Below, one piece after another: positions 7,185 through 15,510 of a DNA stretch of 41,837 nt. Position 1 is the first letter of the stretch. Every line of letters starts with the position of its first letter. The stretch is from a virus. The translations under genes and the position numbers were made by a program. The notes under the pieces were generated by a model. That model did not search any database, was not told the origin of the DNA, and was given only the letters and a program-made list of their open reading frames with translations. Location of the stretch: positions 1 through 41,837 of the IMG/VR virus record IMGVR_UViG_3300028883_000018, one strand, 5' to 3'.

Positions 7185-7805
7185 CTACAACATGCCTGAT
7201 ACCTTGGTATTGAAGAGTTGTAAATCAAGAATTTCTTTTACATCATTAATAATCTTAATAACTCGCTTATCGTATGTGTCTCTTGCTGTGCCTTCTATTA
7301 TAGCGTGAATCTTATCGAAAGCATGCATAACAGTCGTATGATGCGTTTTGTTGGCTGCCGTGGCTATCTCTTGGTAGGTATATCCAAATTTTACTGCGAA
7401 CCACATGAAGATATGTCTTGCAACAGTGTGATAAGTTTCTCTGCTGTCCGATTCAATAACCTTTGGGCTCAATCCCATTGCTTTGGATATTGCGAGTTTT
7501 AACCTGTCAAGATCAGTCATTGTGTTTGTCCTGCGTTTGTATGTGCTGAGTATCTTAATGGCTGTATCAGCATCATCCACAACATACGTAACGCCTTTCG
7601 AATTTCTTATTCGCTTCATCTGATATTGCTGGAGCTTTGTTGGCAACTTACCGGGCTGTTTGACCTCGAGAGCAACGAATCTGCCATTGATACAAACTAA
7701 TAAATCGGGAGTGCCGTTTTTGTTCGCTGCGATTGTCTTTACATAGTAAATGCCCGCTTCTTTCATGTAATTAATGATTTTCGTCTGGATTTGCTGTTCG
7801 GTCAT
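7185..7805 (-). CDS. VRR-NUC nuclease fused to DnaA domain IV
   Basis: Residues 1-90 form a VRR-NUC domain of the PD-(D/E)XK superfamily: GTPDLLV (Asp34), ALEVKQPG (Glu47, Lys49) and Gln59/Gln60. Such domains act as Holliday-junction or structure-specific nucleases in phages. Residues about 118-172 match DnaA domain IV, the helix-turn-helix that binds DnaA boxes: ARHIFMWFAVKFGYTYQEIA and then KTHHTTVMHAFDKI, equivalent to the DHTTV signature of DnaA. A short linker (91-117) joins them. No AAA+ domain is present. It has a strong GGAGG site and overlaps the upstream gene. Probably a nuclease targeted to origin-like sequence. Confidence 0.8.
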   Translation of the reverse strand: MTEQQIQTKIINYMKEAGIYYVKTIAANKNGTPDLLVCINGRFVALEVKQPGKLPTKLQQYQMKRIRNSKGVTYVVDDADTAIKILSTYKRRTNTMTDLDRLKLAISKAMGLSPKVIESDSRETYHTVARHIFMWFAVKFGYTYQEIATAANKTHHTTVMHAFDKIHAIIEGTARDTYDKRVIKIINDVKEILDLQLFNTKVSGML

Positions 7806-8080
7806 TCTTCCTCCAATAACTGTTTGATCTTACTTTTGTAGTAATATATTTTGCTCAATATAGTATCCTGCTCCATCAATGTAGTATCAACTCTCATCGG
7901 TCTCGTATGATGCCACCGGAAGCGTTTGTTGTATTCGTTATCCAATGAATCTATCGTTATCTCATAATGCCGTATCATTAGCTGCCTCGCTTCTGTTTGG
8001 TGCTTAAGGAAGCCGGCAAAAGCAAAAAGTATGCCTGCCATTGCCGCTCCCATGATAAGCCCTGAGAATAGTTGTTTCAT
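7802..8080 (-). CDS. Small membrane-anchored protein, 92 aa
   Basis: An N-terminal hydrophobic segment (about 5-25, FSGLIMGAAMAGILFAFAGF) is followed by a polar helical domain with coiled-coil character ending KSKIKQLLEEE. This is the layout of an inner-membrane spanin, but it is far from its usual lysis position, so I leave the function open. GAGGAG precedes the ATG and its stop overlaps the start of the nuclease gene. Confidence 0.55.
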   Translation of the reverse strand: MKQLFSGLIMGAAMAGILFAFAGFLKHQTEARQLMIRHYEITIDSLDNEYNKRFRWHHTRPMRVDTTLMEQDTILSKIYYYKSKIKQLLEEE

Positions 8081-8089
8081 TTCTTCTCC

Positions 8090-9301
8090 TCAAAATATCT
8101 GTAATTGATTAGTAAAATGTTCTATTCTTTTGTTGGCTATCTCGCAATATTCGCTTGATAGTTCGCTTCCGATCCAACGTCTGCCAAGCTGGTGAGCCGC
8201 TATTGCCGTCGTGCCTGAGCCCATGAAGGGATCGTAAATGATCTGATCGTCTCTGGATACCATCGTTATCAGATATTTCATTAAGTCAATCGGCTTCATT
8301 GTAGGATGTCGGCTTTCTCCACGCTCTGCCGGGCTTACTTTTGCACAATAGAAGAAACGAGCGGCAAGACCGGAGGAAGGTGGGAAATGACGATGCAAAA
8401 TTTGAAATTTCCCATATATGCCATTTGGCGATTGATAGTTGTTGTTAATATCTATTTGCCTATTTACTTTATCTGTTGGCTTTATTTCGCCGCTATGTGT
8501 TTCTGGAAAAATATCAAGCACACAATCGCTGCCATCGTGAATTAGATTGGCAGGGAAGCGACCTTTGTCAATCTTATACATTTCAAAGCCATTTCCATCG
8601 GGTGCAATATCTATTTTTTTGTTATGTTTGCCTCTGCTTACGTTATTTAAGCCTGTTTTTATCCTGCTGTCAGATTCTTTAGTCTTATCAATCCCCACCC
8701 TACACGCATCAATATTTATTCCGCCGGTCTCGTGTTTCATTACGTTGAGAGCAACAGTTTTCTCACTTAGCGGTTTGCGTGCCATGCAGACGGGCTCGTG
8801 TGCTGGTTTTAGGTCTGTGCCCCAACCGTCCCAATGTTTGGCGAGGTCGGAAGAGGGGTTTGAAATAATATCAGTCCGTTCAACTGTCTTGCCCATAATT
8901 CCTGCTGATTTGCCGGCGTTTTGCCCACGATAAAATTCTCCCACAACTTCCCTTTCCTCTCCAAAATAATTATCTATCGCTTTTGAAATATCCAAACTTT
9001 TAGGGAAGCCAGAGCCATAAACCCACTCGATCATATTTCTGATCTCGAAGCCGGCATCTTCGATATTAACAGCCATCCTGTGATAAGTTCTTGCACCGGA
9101 GAATGCTAATAAATAACCTCCCGGCTTCAGCACTCTCAGACATTCTTCAAATATCTCTTTCGATGGCACATCGTAATCCCATTCTTTACCCATAAACCGA
9201 AAACCATACGGCGGATCGCTCACTATTGCATGGATATAATTATCAGGCATCCGCTTCATTGTCTCCAGACAGTTTTCGTTATATATTTTGTTTAATTCCA
9301 C
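8090..9301 (-). CDS. DNA methyltransferase, beta-class amino-methylating type
   Basis: Transfers a methyl group from S-adenosylmethionine to an exocyclic amino group of adenine or cytosine. The catalytic motif IV DPPY is at residues 29-32 and the SAM-binding motif I DPFMGSGTT at 357-365, the order of beta-class enzymes. The ~200 residues between carry the target-recognition region. DPPY favours adenine-N6. No restriction partner is visible, so it is probably an orphan enzyme protecting phage DNA. Translation starts at GTG (9301) with GAGG seven bases upstream; the gene overlaps the helicase gene by ten bases. Confidence 0.9.
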   Translation of the reverse strand: MELNKIYNENCLETMKRMPDNYIHAIVSDPPYGFRFMGKEWDYDVPSKEIFEECLRVLKPGGYLLAFSGARTYHRMAVNIEDAGFEIRNMIEWVYGSGFPKSLDISKAIDNYFGEEREVVGEFYRGQNAGKSAGIMGKTVERTDIISNPSSDLAKHWDGWGTDLKPAHEPVCMARKPLSEKTVALNVMKHETGGINIDACRVGIDKTKESDSRIKTGLNNVSRGKHNKKIDIAPDGNGFEMYKIDKGRFPANLIHDGSDCVLDIFPETHSGEIKPTDKVNRQIDINNNYQSPNGIYGKFQILHRHFPPSSGLAARFFYCAKVSPAERGESRHPTMKPIDLMKYLITMVSRDDQIIYDPFMGSGTTAIAAHQLGRRWIGSELSSEYCEIANKRIEHFTNQLQIF

Positions 9302-10521
9302 GCATAATCCTCTTTAAAATATTTCACTGTATAAGATTTTTTGTCGAGCACTGCTTTGTATATCTTTTCTTCAATACCGCCATCGCTGAACAGCCACACA
9401 ATTTTATTCTGTGCTGTCTTATCTTTGGCTTGGATGCGTGCTCTCATTTGCCAGTATAGTTCAGCGGAAAAATCTATGTTGAAAGCTATCAATACATTCG
9501 CTCTTGATAGATTAATGCCCATAGCTCCGGATCGCACTTGTGAAATAAAAACATCGGCTTCTCCTCTGTTGAACACCTCCGGATCAGTTGTAATGTTTTT
9601 CAGGTGCTTCCAAAGAAGCAATTCTTCTGCTTTGTACTTGTAGTAAACAGCGAATGGCGGCTCGTAATGTTTCGCTATGTATCTTGCCTTGCTTTCGTCT
9701 AAAATTGCTATGCCATTGTCAGTGATTATTGTCCCTGAATACAGCTGGTGCAATTTGTTCTGCAACGATACCGCCGTTTCGCATACTATCTCATGTCCGT
9801 CTTTTAGTTTGTAATATTTGTGTTTTCTCAAGTAATCTGCCAGATTGTATATGCCATCCACCATTTTCACTTTTACAACTTCTTCAGCCATGTCTGTCCG
9901 TTTGAATGATGCCTGCTTTTGCGTATATGTTATCATTAGCGGTTCAATATATGGCATGATCTTCTCTATCTTCGCCTCTGAATAATCATTGTGCGGAGTG
10001 CCATTGAAATAACGCTGTTTGATATTAACGAACTCTTTTGCCCATTTATAAAAATTCTTCCACTCTTTGAACGGTGAATTATCTGAAATCCATAATTGAT
10101 GGTAAATATCTGAATAACTTTCAGGTGTTGGAGTGCCTGACAACAATATCAAATAATTATCTTTTACGATCTCTTTCAGATTCTTTGTCCGTAATGATGG
10201 CTTGCCATGCTTCTTTAGCGAATGAGCTTCATCAACAATTATCAAATCATATCGTTTTTCGCATTTGCTTAGCTTCTCATAGTTGATAACGGTTAATGCC
10301 ATGTCAGAATACCCCGTCATCTCATAATCGCTTAGAATGCTTGAAATCGCTTTTTTCTTTGTTACAAATAATACATTCTTTGCACCAACCATTTTTGCCG
10401 TTCTGAGTGCTGTCAATGTCTTTCCTACTCTCATCTCGAATGCGAAATAGCAGATTTTATACTTTCTAAGCGTTTCTGTGCCTCTGTCGCTAAGTTCGAT
10501 CTGGTGTGGATAGTATTCCAT
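9292..10521 (-). CDS. SNF2-type superfamily 2 helicase
   Basis: An ATP-dependent DNA translocase or helicase of the compact SNF2-like type common in phages. The Walker A sequence FEMRVGKT is at about 28-35, VDEAH at 96-100, motif III SGTP at 128-131, and C-terminal motifs SGAMGINLSRA and QMRARIQ (about 345-370). At 409 aa it contains both RecA-like lobes and nothing else. It begins in the middle of the upstream deoxyribosyltransferase-like gene (90-bp overlap), with AGGGAT upstream of the ATG. Probably acts in phage replication or recombination. Confidence 0.9.
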   Translation of the reverse strand: MEYYPHQIELSDRGTETLRKYKICYFAFEMRVGKTLTALRTAKMVGAKNVLFVTKKKAISSILSDYEMTGYSDMALTVINYEKLSKCEKRYDLIIVDEAHSLKKHGKPSLRTKNLKEIVKDNYLILLSGTPTPESYSDIYHQLWISDNSPFKEWKNFYKWAKEFVNIKQRYFNGTPHNDYSEAKIEKIMPYIEPLMITYTQKQASFKRTDMAEEVVKVKMVDGIYNLADYLRKHKYYKLKDGHEIVCETAVSLQNKLHQLYSGTIITDNGIAILDESKARYIAKHYEPPFAVYYKYKAEELLLWKHLKNITTDPEVFNRGEADVFISQVRSGAMGINLSRANVLIAFNIDFSAELYWQMRARIQAKDKTAQNKIVWLFSDGGIEEKIYKAVLDKKSYTVKYFKEDYAWN

Positions 10522-10832
10522 ACTTCATCCCTGTCAATAAATTTTATATTCTTTCTTAATTTTATAGCTTCCATGATCTCGCCTGCCATGCCTTCGCTTA
10601 CGCCATCTTTGCCAGCAAAGACATGTACCTCATCGGCAAGACCAATCATTCTTTTTGCTGTCAGCATACCAAGCTCTCTTTCTTCCAGATTCTTGTCATC
10701 GAGATACCTCGCTATCTGATGCGGACAGAGCGGCACATTACCGGAGCGTATTACAGCTCCTGCCATCATTTCAGCAAACTCAAGGTTCTTCTCGAAGTCG
10801 CCACGTAATCTTGAGCAGATGAAGATTATCAT
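10431..10832 (-). CDS. Nucleoside 2-deoxyribosyltransferase-like protein (DUF4406/DUF7768 type)
   Basis: The layout IFICSRLRGDFEKN at the N-terminus, then CPHQIARYLDD, ERELGM, LADEVHVFAG and SEGMAGEI is that of the small Rossmann-like phage family related to nucleoside 2-deoxyribosyltransferases, which act on nucleobases or nucleotides. The Ser-Glu-Gly-Met segment holds the presumed catalytic Glu. Residues after about 110 (from VWNTIHTRS) are encoded by DNA that also encodes the start of the helicase, so this tail may be a species-specific extension. GGGGAAAGC precedes the ATG. Confidence 0.65.
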   Translation of the reverse strand: MIIFICSRLRGDFEKNLEFAEMMAGAVIRSGNVPLCPHQIARYLDDKNLEERELGMLTAKRMIGLADEVHVFAGKDGVSEGMAGEIMEAIKLRKNIKFIDRDEVWNTIHTRSNLATEAQKRLESIKSAISHSR

Positions 10833-11023
10833 GCTTTCCCCAATAAATGATTAGTAATAATTAATCTTTCTTCAGCAATCAATTCATTGATGAGCTTGAA
10901 CAATTTATTCCCTGCCCATTCCATTGCTTCTGATTCTCTTGCCACATTTCTCGCTCTCGAATATTTAACCGCATAAGCGAAAAGGATGTGATCTATTTCG
11001 TTTCTTAGTTCGTTTGCTGTCAT
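10829..11023 (-). CDS. Hypothetical protein, 64 aa
   Basis: Not recognised. A helical, charged protein (MTANELRNEIDHILFAYAVK...) with no membrane segment. Both ends overlap neighbouring genes by four bases (ATGA type), which supports real translation within the operon between the cytosine methyltransferase and the deoxyribosyltransferase-like gene. Confidence 0.6.
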   Translation of the reverse strand: MTANELRNEIDHILFAYAVKYSRARNVARESEAMEWAGNKLFKLINELIAEERLIITNHLLGKA

Positions 11024-11757
11024 AATTTTGCTCTTTCGATTATTGTTATAGTTTTAAATATATTATATGCCACCTGAGGCACAATAGCATTACCCAGTGC
11101 TTTTATCCTATGTCTGTCCAGTCTTGTGGATATCCCATCATCCATTCGGCAAAGTTCGGACGCAACCTGTGTCCAGTGCCGATTCCAATCATAAACACTC
11201 CGTCTAATTGGCTTTTCATTGCTCTCGCCTTGTGATTGATGCCCGGAGAAGTGTTCTTTGCTGTGTTTGCGGTGATTGTTGGCAATAATCCAGACTCTAT
11301 CCCTTTTGTGTGGTGCATTGACTGCTGAAGCTGGAATAATAAACGGTTGTGTGTCGTAACCTTCGTTTTCCATGTCAGATAGCACTTGCTCGAATACCAA
11401 TCCATCTGAGATATTAATAAGTCCGTGAACATTCTCAGCAATGACCCATGACGGCTTGACGCTTCGTATAATTCTAAACATTTCATCCCAGAGGTAACGG
11501 TCATCTGTCGTGCCTTTTCGCTTCCCGGCAAGGCTGAATGGCTGGCATGGGAATCCTCCTGAAATAATATCGACTGCTGTGAGTTCTTCTGTTTTGACAT
11601 TCTTTATAGCCTCATATTTTTTTGCATTAGGGAATCTCTTGTTTAATACTTTTAGGCAGAATTCATCTTTCTCGATCTGCCAAAGCGTTTCTATGCCGAC
11701 CCATTGAGCAGGAAGGTCAAATCCACCGATGCCGGTAAATAAGCTGCCATGTGTCAT
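11020..11757 (-). CDS. DNA cytosine-5 methyltransferase (Dcm family, short)
   Basis: Methylates C5 of cytosine in a short target. Motif I FTGIGG is at 7-12, motif IV GGFPCQPFS with catalytic Cys71, motif VI ENV at 108-110, motif VIII KRDRVWIIA at about 152, and motif X ALGNAIVPQ near the C-terminus. At 245 aa it is one of the shortest complete family members; the target-recognition region (about 165-215) is minimal and rich in His, Ser and Arg. A second frame of 165 codons is open on the same strand inside it (11103-11600). It overlaps both neighbours by four bases. Confidence 0.92.
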   Translation of the reverse strand: MTHGSLFTGIGGFDLPAQWVGIETLWQIEKDEFCLKVLNKRFPNAKKYEAIKNVKTEELTAVDIISGGFPCQPFSLAGKRKGTTDDRYLWDEMFRIIRSVKPSWVIAENVHGLINISDGLVFEQVLSDMENEGYDTQPFIIPASAVNAPHKRDRVWIIANNHRKHSKEHFSGHQSQGESNEKPIRRSVYDWNRHWTQVASELCRMDDGISTRLDRHRIKALGNAIVPQVAYNIFKTITIIERAKL

Positions 11758-11993
11758 ACCCCATACCTTTCCTGAAACTCTTTAAGATGTTGCTCGCATA
11801 CATCCATATATCCCAGCGAAGGGAATTTCTGAATAGTAATATCGGATTGCACACGCCCAACGGCAGGGAGCTTGCAACCCTCAACTTGACAGATTTCTTG
11901 GTTGTACTCGGAGAGCAAATCCCAAAATATTTTTCCATCATAGAAATTGTTTTGCAAAGTATCGCTTTTGTAACTCTTTATTTTTGTTTTCAT
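11754..11993 (-). CDS. Small putative zinc-binding protein, 79 aa
   Basis: Not recognised as a family. It has a possible metal site made of CQVEGC (about 36-41) and CEQH (about 66-69), a C-x4-C plus C-x2-H arrangement. AAAGGA lies ten bases before the ATG. It is the first gene after the iteron-rich gap at 12.0-12.26 kb in the direction of transcription. Confidence 0.6.
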   Translation of the reverse strand: MKTKIKSYKSDTLQNNFYDGKIFWDLLSEYNQEICQVEGCKLPAVGRVQSDITIQKFPSLGYMDVCEQHLKEFQERYGV

Positions 11994-12013
11994 ATCGTAA
12001 AAATCCTTTCTAT

Positions 12014-12262
12014 CTTACTACATAGTTAAATGTTTGATTTATAACAACTTAGAAAAATAGTGTAGTAAGTGTAGTAAGTTGTTTCCCATAAAGAGGTAAC
12101 GCTGCTGTGTTTCTTTTTTCTCTCCCCTATATATATTATAGTATATATATATATTTTATATAGATTATACTTACTACTTACTACAAAATGGTGTAAATTA
12201 TAGAAATATAGACAAGTTGCAATGTAGTAAGCAGCGTGAATTTTGCTTACTACACTTACTAC
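12014..12262. repeat. Iteron cluster with AT-rich core: candidate replication origin
   Basis: This ~250-bp gene-free stretch contains eight copies of the octamer GTAGTAAG or its complement CTTACTAC, at 12014, 12062, 12071, 12170, 12177, 12224, 12246 and 12255. The pair at 12062-12078 and the pair at 12246-12262 form a perfect 17-bp inverted repeat. Between them is an AT-rich block of alternating TATA (about 12128-12165). It lies directly beside the primase-polymerase/helicase gene, which fits an origin bound by a phage initiator; an operator cluster is the alternative. Confidence 0.6.
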
Positions 12263-12263
12263 A

Positions 12264-14408
12264 TTAAAATTTTGGTATGTCATTCTCGTTTTCCTGTGTT
12301 TCTTTATACATTGTGTCAGCCCATTTGATCCTCCAGACGTACTTCGATTGCTTATTTACTCTTTTCATAACACGCTGGAAGCCATTGCGAGCGAGTACTT
12401 TGCCAAGCAAGTTTGGTCTTACTTTAATAGTTCGTTTTAATCTGTCTGAAAGTTGATCAATGATCTCTGTTGAAGTTAGTTCTTTCACGTAAGGAGAGTT
12501 GTCATCATCAGCCGGTTTGTCCAAATAGTTTGTAACGTAATCATCTTCTGCAATTGATAACTGATAACGAGCATTTCTCATATTTATCTGTCTTACTTCC
12601 GTTTGATTGAACCAATAGCGGTAGCCATCATTAAGCAGATGAAGTGCCTGAGCCCATAGCTGATCTTGGTCTATCTTTGCGTCCATATCCACTTCAACAA
12701 CATTAACGACAAGGAAGCGGCGAGAGCCGGTCATGTCGAGCAAGAACTGTTCGTTATTGATAGAAGCGATAAAAGAGGCATGCCTTCTCATTGTATCTTC
12801 ATATCTGCCATAAGGTCTGCGAACCGAAATGTATGCCATGGTTATCAATGATTTGAGGTGTCCGATATTCTCGTGTGAAGCTGATTCGAGCTCATCCAGA
12901 TTTATAATGAATTTCTCAGCTATCGCTATCTTTGAGTCTTTGTCTCGTGGATCGATGTCGCCATTTTTATAATATTCTTTGATAAGCTGTTGAGGCACAA
13001 TAAATTTTTCGATAGATGTTGTTTTGCCAACGGATTGCTCTCCAATCATTACTATACATGTATGATTTACTGATTTGCCAAGAGCTGTTGCCACTGCTGC
13101 CACGAACCATTTCTTTAGATATTCATACCAATATGCAGATTGTTCCGGCTCTACTTTTATTATCTCATCGGCAAGATCAAAAAAGCGGTCTTTCTTATCC
13201 CATGTGGGCAATGATTTGAAATAATCGTCGAATGGATCGTAATCAGGCGAAAAATTTGATTCAACGATATTTTTGAGCCTGTCAAGACCAACAGGTTGTC
13301 CTACATTCTGGAAATACCTCCAGATATCTTTGATCATCCTGTCTGACATATCTTGCCATTCCTTGCCTTCTTTATATTGCAGGCGTCCTTTGATAGTATT
13401 ATATCTAAAATCATACAACTCTTTGAGCTTATTTTCGATCCATTGAGCAGATTGGTTTTTCTTCTGCTTAGTATTTGGCTCTGCATTCAGCGTTTTAACG
13501 GCTGTTGTTGCCGTTCCATATCCTTTTTGGTGTAAATCATTGGCAGCAGCTTTAAAGTCGCCTGAGTGCCTTAAATAAGCGTATGTAGCGAATTTATCGA
13601 GTGCCTTATCATTTGGGAACTCTGTTGATGTGGAGAATACGTAGAGCTTATTTGGTACGTGGTTAAATGTTGCCGATGGATGATCTGATACGCCAGGTCT
13701 TGATAGATGGTATTTCTGTCCATCCTGACGGAATATTGACCAGCCGTTATCGAGTAATTCACTTATTATGTCTCCTGAGCGGTTAAAAGCATCGCCTGGT
13801 CTGTCTTCAAACGTGTTCTGCGTATAATCATTTGAGTGGACCATCTCTGGCGGATCAATCTCATGGAAAGAGCGTGCCACTGCTAAGAGTCGATCACGTT
13901 CTTCGATAGATATTGTTGGTATTTTATCGAATGAGTTCTTTACGAGCTTGTATCCGGGAGACGGAGCTGCAATGATTATGCCTCCTTGACCACGAGTCTC
14001 AAAGATTACATCCGGCTTGCCTTCGCTATTCAGTCGCTGGGCAAGTTTCTGGTTTCCTTCTATCACTTCACAACGATAAATAATGTGATAACCTCCGGAT
14101 TGAGTTTTTTCGATGATCAGGCGATTCCAGAGGTCATCATCATTAAGGATTTCTTTGAACAATACCATATTCTCTTTAGCATCTCCGAAATGATTATCAG
14201 CGTCTATTGTCTCGAGCATTCCTGAAGGAGAGCCGCATACGATAGAAAGACCTTTCACACCATTTGCGAACCATTGCTGGACGAGCTTAAGCGTTGGTCT
14301 TTCTGTTGTGTATTGCTTCCAGCTTGAGAGCGTTGGTCGCTTTGTCGTTGGATTAGCAGGAAGAACACAGATATTGTTCTCATAATATTTAATCGCTATT
14401 TTCAGCAT
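12264..14408 (-). CDS. Primase-polymerase fused to VirE/VapE-type helicase
   Basis: A 714-residue replication protein. The N-terminal part (about 1-190) is a bifunctional DNA primase/polymerase of the archaeo-eukaryotic type, with acidic pair TIDADNHF (about 66-72), SGGYHIIYR (about 105) and a GGIIIAAPS strand. The C-terminal part (about 380-640) is a VirE/VapE-like superfamily 3-related ATPase with Walker A GEQSVGKTT (about 454-462) and Walker B IINLDELES (about 500), then an arginine-finger region SRRFLVVNV. It would open the origin and prime synthesis. It starts inside the end of the upstream small gene and ends beside the iteron cluster. Confidence 0.88.
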   Translation of the reverse strand: MLKIAIKYYENNICVLPANPTTKRPTLSSWKQYTTERPTLKLVQQWFANGVKGLSIVCGSPSGMLETIDADNHFGDAKENMVLFKEILNDDDLWNRLIIEKTQSGGYHIIYRCEVIEGNQKLAQRLNSEGKPDVIFETRGQGGIIIAAPSPGYKLVKNSFDKIPTISIEERDRLLAVARSFHEIDPPEMVHSNDYTQNTFEDRPGDAFNRSGDIISELLDNGWSIFRQDGQKYHLSRPGVSDHPSATFNHVPNKLYVFSTSTEFPNDKALDKFATYAYLRHSGDFKAAANDLHQKGYGTATTAVKTLNAEPNTKQKKNQSAQWIENKLKELYDFRYNTIKGRLQYKEGKEWQDMSDRMIKDIWRYFQNVGQPVGLDRLKNIVESNFSPDYDPFDDYFKSLPTWDKKDRFFDLADEIIKVEPEQSAYWYEYLKKWFVAAVATALGKSVNHTCIVMIGEQSVGKTTSIEKFIVPQQLIKEYYKNGDIDPRDKDSKIAIAEKFIINLDELESASHENIGHLKSLITMAYISVRRPYGRYEDTMRRHASFIASINNEQFLLDMTGSRRFLVVNVVEVDMDAKIDQDQLWAQALHLLNDGYRYWFNQTEVRQINMRNARYQLSIAEDDYVTNYLDKPADDDNSPYVKELTSTEIIDQLSDRLKRTIKVRPNLLGKVLARNGFQRVMKRVNKQSKYVWRIKWADTMYKETQENENDIPKF

Positions 14409-14598
14409 ATTTTTCTTTTAGATATTCATAATTTTTCTGAGCTACTTTTGATGTGCAAATTGTTACGTGGTCAGCAGGTATTGAGTAATCGCATGTGAGT
14501 TTATGGTCATGGTTAGTATAATAAACGCAATTTCTCTGTAGTGCTGCTTTGCATATAAAGTAATGTACTTCTTCACAATAATTTTTCTTTGGTTTCAT
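14389..14598 (-). CDS. Hypothetical Cys-rich protein, 69 aa
   Basis: Not recognised. Contains five Cys and several His residues (YCEEVHYFIC, NCVYYTNHDHKLTC, VTIC), which could bind a metal such as zinc. GGTGAAG precedes the ATG. Its last codons overlap the start of the primase-helicase gene, so the two are probably coupled. Confidence 0.55.
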   Translation of the reverse strand: MKPKKNYCEEVHYFICKAALQRNCVYYTNHDHKLTCDYSIPADHVTICTSKVAQKNYEYLKEKYAENSD

Positions 14599-14798
14599 AT
14601 TTCTTCACCTGTGTAATTTTTTAATGCTATGTCAATTAATTTATGTTTTATTACTTCCATATAGCCAAGTAAGTCGGTTTTCGCTCCATGCGACATAAAC
14701 ATTATTCCTTTATCAGTTACTGCTAAAGAGAGGTACGTAATATCCTCATTGCGAGCTAAATCTCTTGCTTCATTTAATAGTTTTTCCATATCTTTCAT
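14595..14798 (-). CDS. Hypothetical protein, 67 aa
   Basis: Not recognised. A small mixed alpha/beta protein (MKDMEKLLNEARDLARNED...). I chose the ATG at 14798 because GGAGGAG lies eight bases upstream; the earlier ATG at 14816 would use that same Shine-Dalgarno as coding sequence. It follows the formyltransferase gene and overlaps the Cys-rich gene by four bases. Confidence 0.6.
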   Translation of the reverse strand: MKDMEKLLNEARDLARNEDITYLSLAVTDKGIMFMSHGAKTDLLGYMEVIKHKLIDIALKNYTGEEI

Positions 14799-14812
14799 TT
14801 TTTTTCTCCTCC

Positions 14813-15499
14813 TCATTTAAATTCATTCGAATTATTAATTCTCTTGATACATCTATCCATCATAATGATCTCATCTCTTACCGGCATTCTCATATTTGGC
14901 TTATAGCGTTGTTCTACCGGCATTTTTGTGTTAAGTACTGAACCTACTGATCTTGCTAACATATTTATTTCCATATGATATTGCCTGTATGCTATTGAGT
15001 GGAAACTGTCATTGCGATAGATCGGCACCATTGCCTTTTCAATGATATATCCTGCATCCGGATTCTCATCAATAAAATGTGTTGTTACGCCAATTGGATG
15101 CTCATTATAGAAAGCCCATTTGAGAGCATCGAGCCCACGAGAATAAGGTAGGTATCCGGGATGGGCATTAATGATTTTGAAATTATCCGTAATAGATTTA
15201 TCTAAGATGTTAGCACCCCCGATTAATATATAATCATAATTCCATAGTCTAAGGTGTGTATGAAGATCTGCTGTTGAGCTATATTTGAGATAAAGAATGT
15301 CCAGCATACTACAGAAATCTTGATTACTGATATTTGTCTGCATTTCTGGTCTGTGCCTGTATAAAGGCTTATGCTCTGGTCTCTCGACAAACGGCATTGC
15401 CAGAAAATTAATGTAGAAACATTTAGATTTCAGTATTAACGCCAAATCCTGTGTCTTTCTGTGGCTGTATGTGTTATATGTTAATATCGCTATTTTCAT
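14813..15499 (-). CDS. Formyltransferase-fold protein (GART/Fmt family)
   Basis: A 228-aa enzyme of the family that moves formyl groups from 10-formyltetrahydrofolate to an amino group (PurN, Fmt, sugar-nucleotide formyltransferases). Counting from the ATG at 15499, the signature NAHPGYLP gives Asn111 and His113, and DENPDAGYII gives Asp148, a spacing close to that of the PurN and Fmt catalytic triad (Asn, His, Asp). The acceptor is unknown. The start at 15499 has AAAGGA four bases upstream; the longer frame to 15571 reads through an inverted-repeat leader and is unlikely. Neighbours are modification and replication genes, so the acceptor may be a nucleotide or sugar. Confidence 0.8.
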   Translation of the reverse strand: MKIAILTYNTYSHRKTQDLALILKSKCFYINFLAMPFVERPEHKPLYRHRPEMQTNISNQDFCSMLDILYLKYSSTADLHTHLRLWNYDYILIGGANILDKSITDNFKIINAHPGYLPYSRGLDALKWAFYNEHPIGVTTHFIDENPDAGYIIEKAMVPIYRNDSFHSIAYRQYHMEINMLARSVGSVLNTKMPVEQRYKPNMRMPVRDEIIMMDRCIKRINNSNEFK

Positions 15500-15510
15500 T
15501 TTATCCTTTC

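Noticed and set aside
8306-8933. Three overlapping plus-strand frames opposite the beta-class methyltransferase
   Set aside because: Antisense to a well-supported enzyme, with hydrophobic low-quality translations.
12026-12283. 85-codon minus-strand frame in the iteron region
   Set aside because: Its composition (runs of Tyr, Ile and Thr) merely translates the TATA block and iterons, and its start lies inside the primase-helicase gene.
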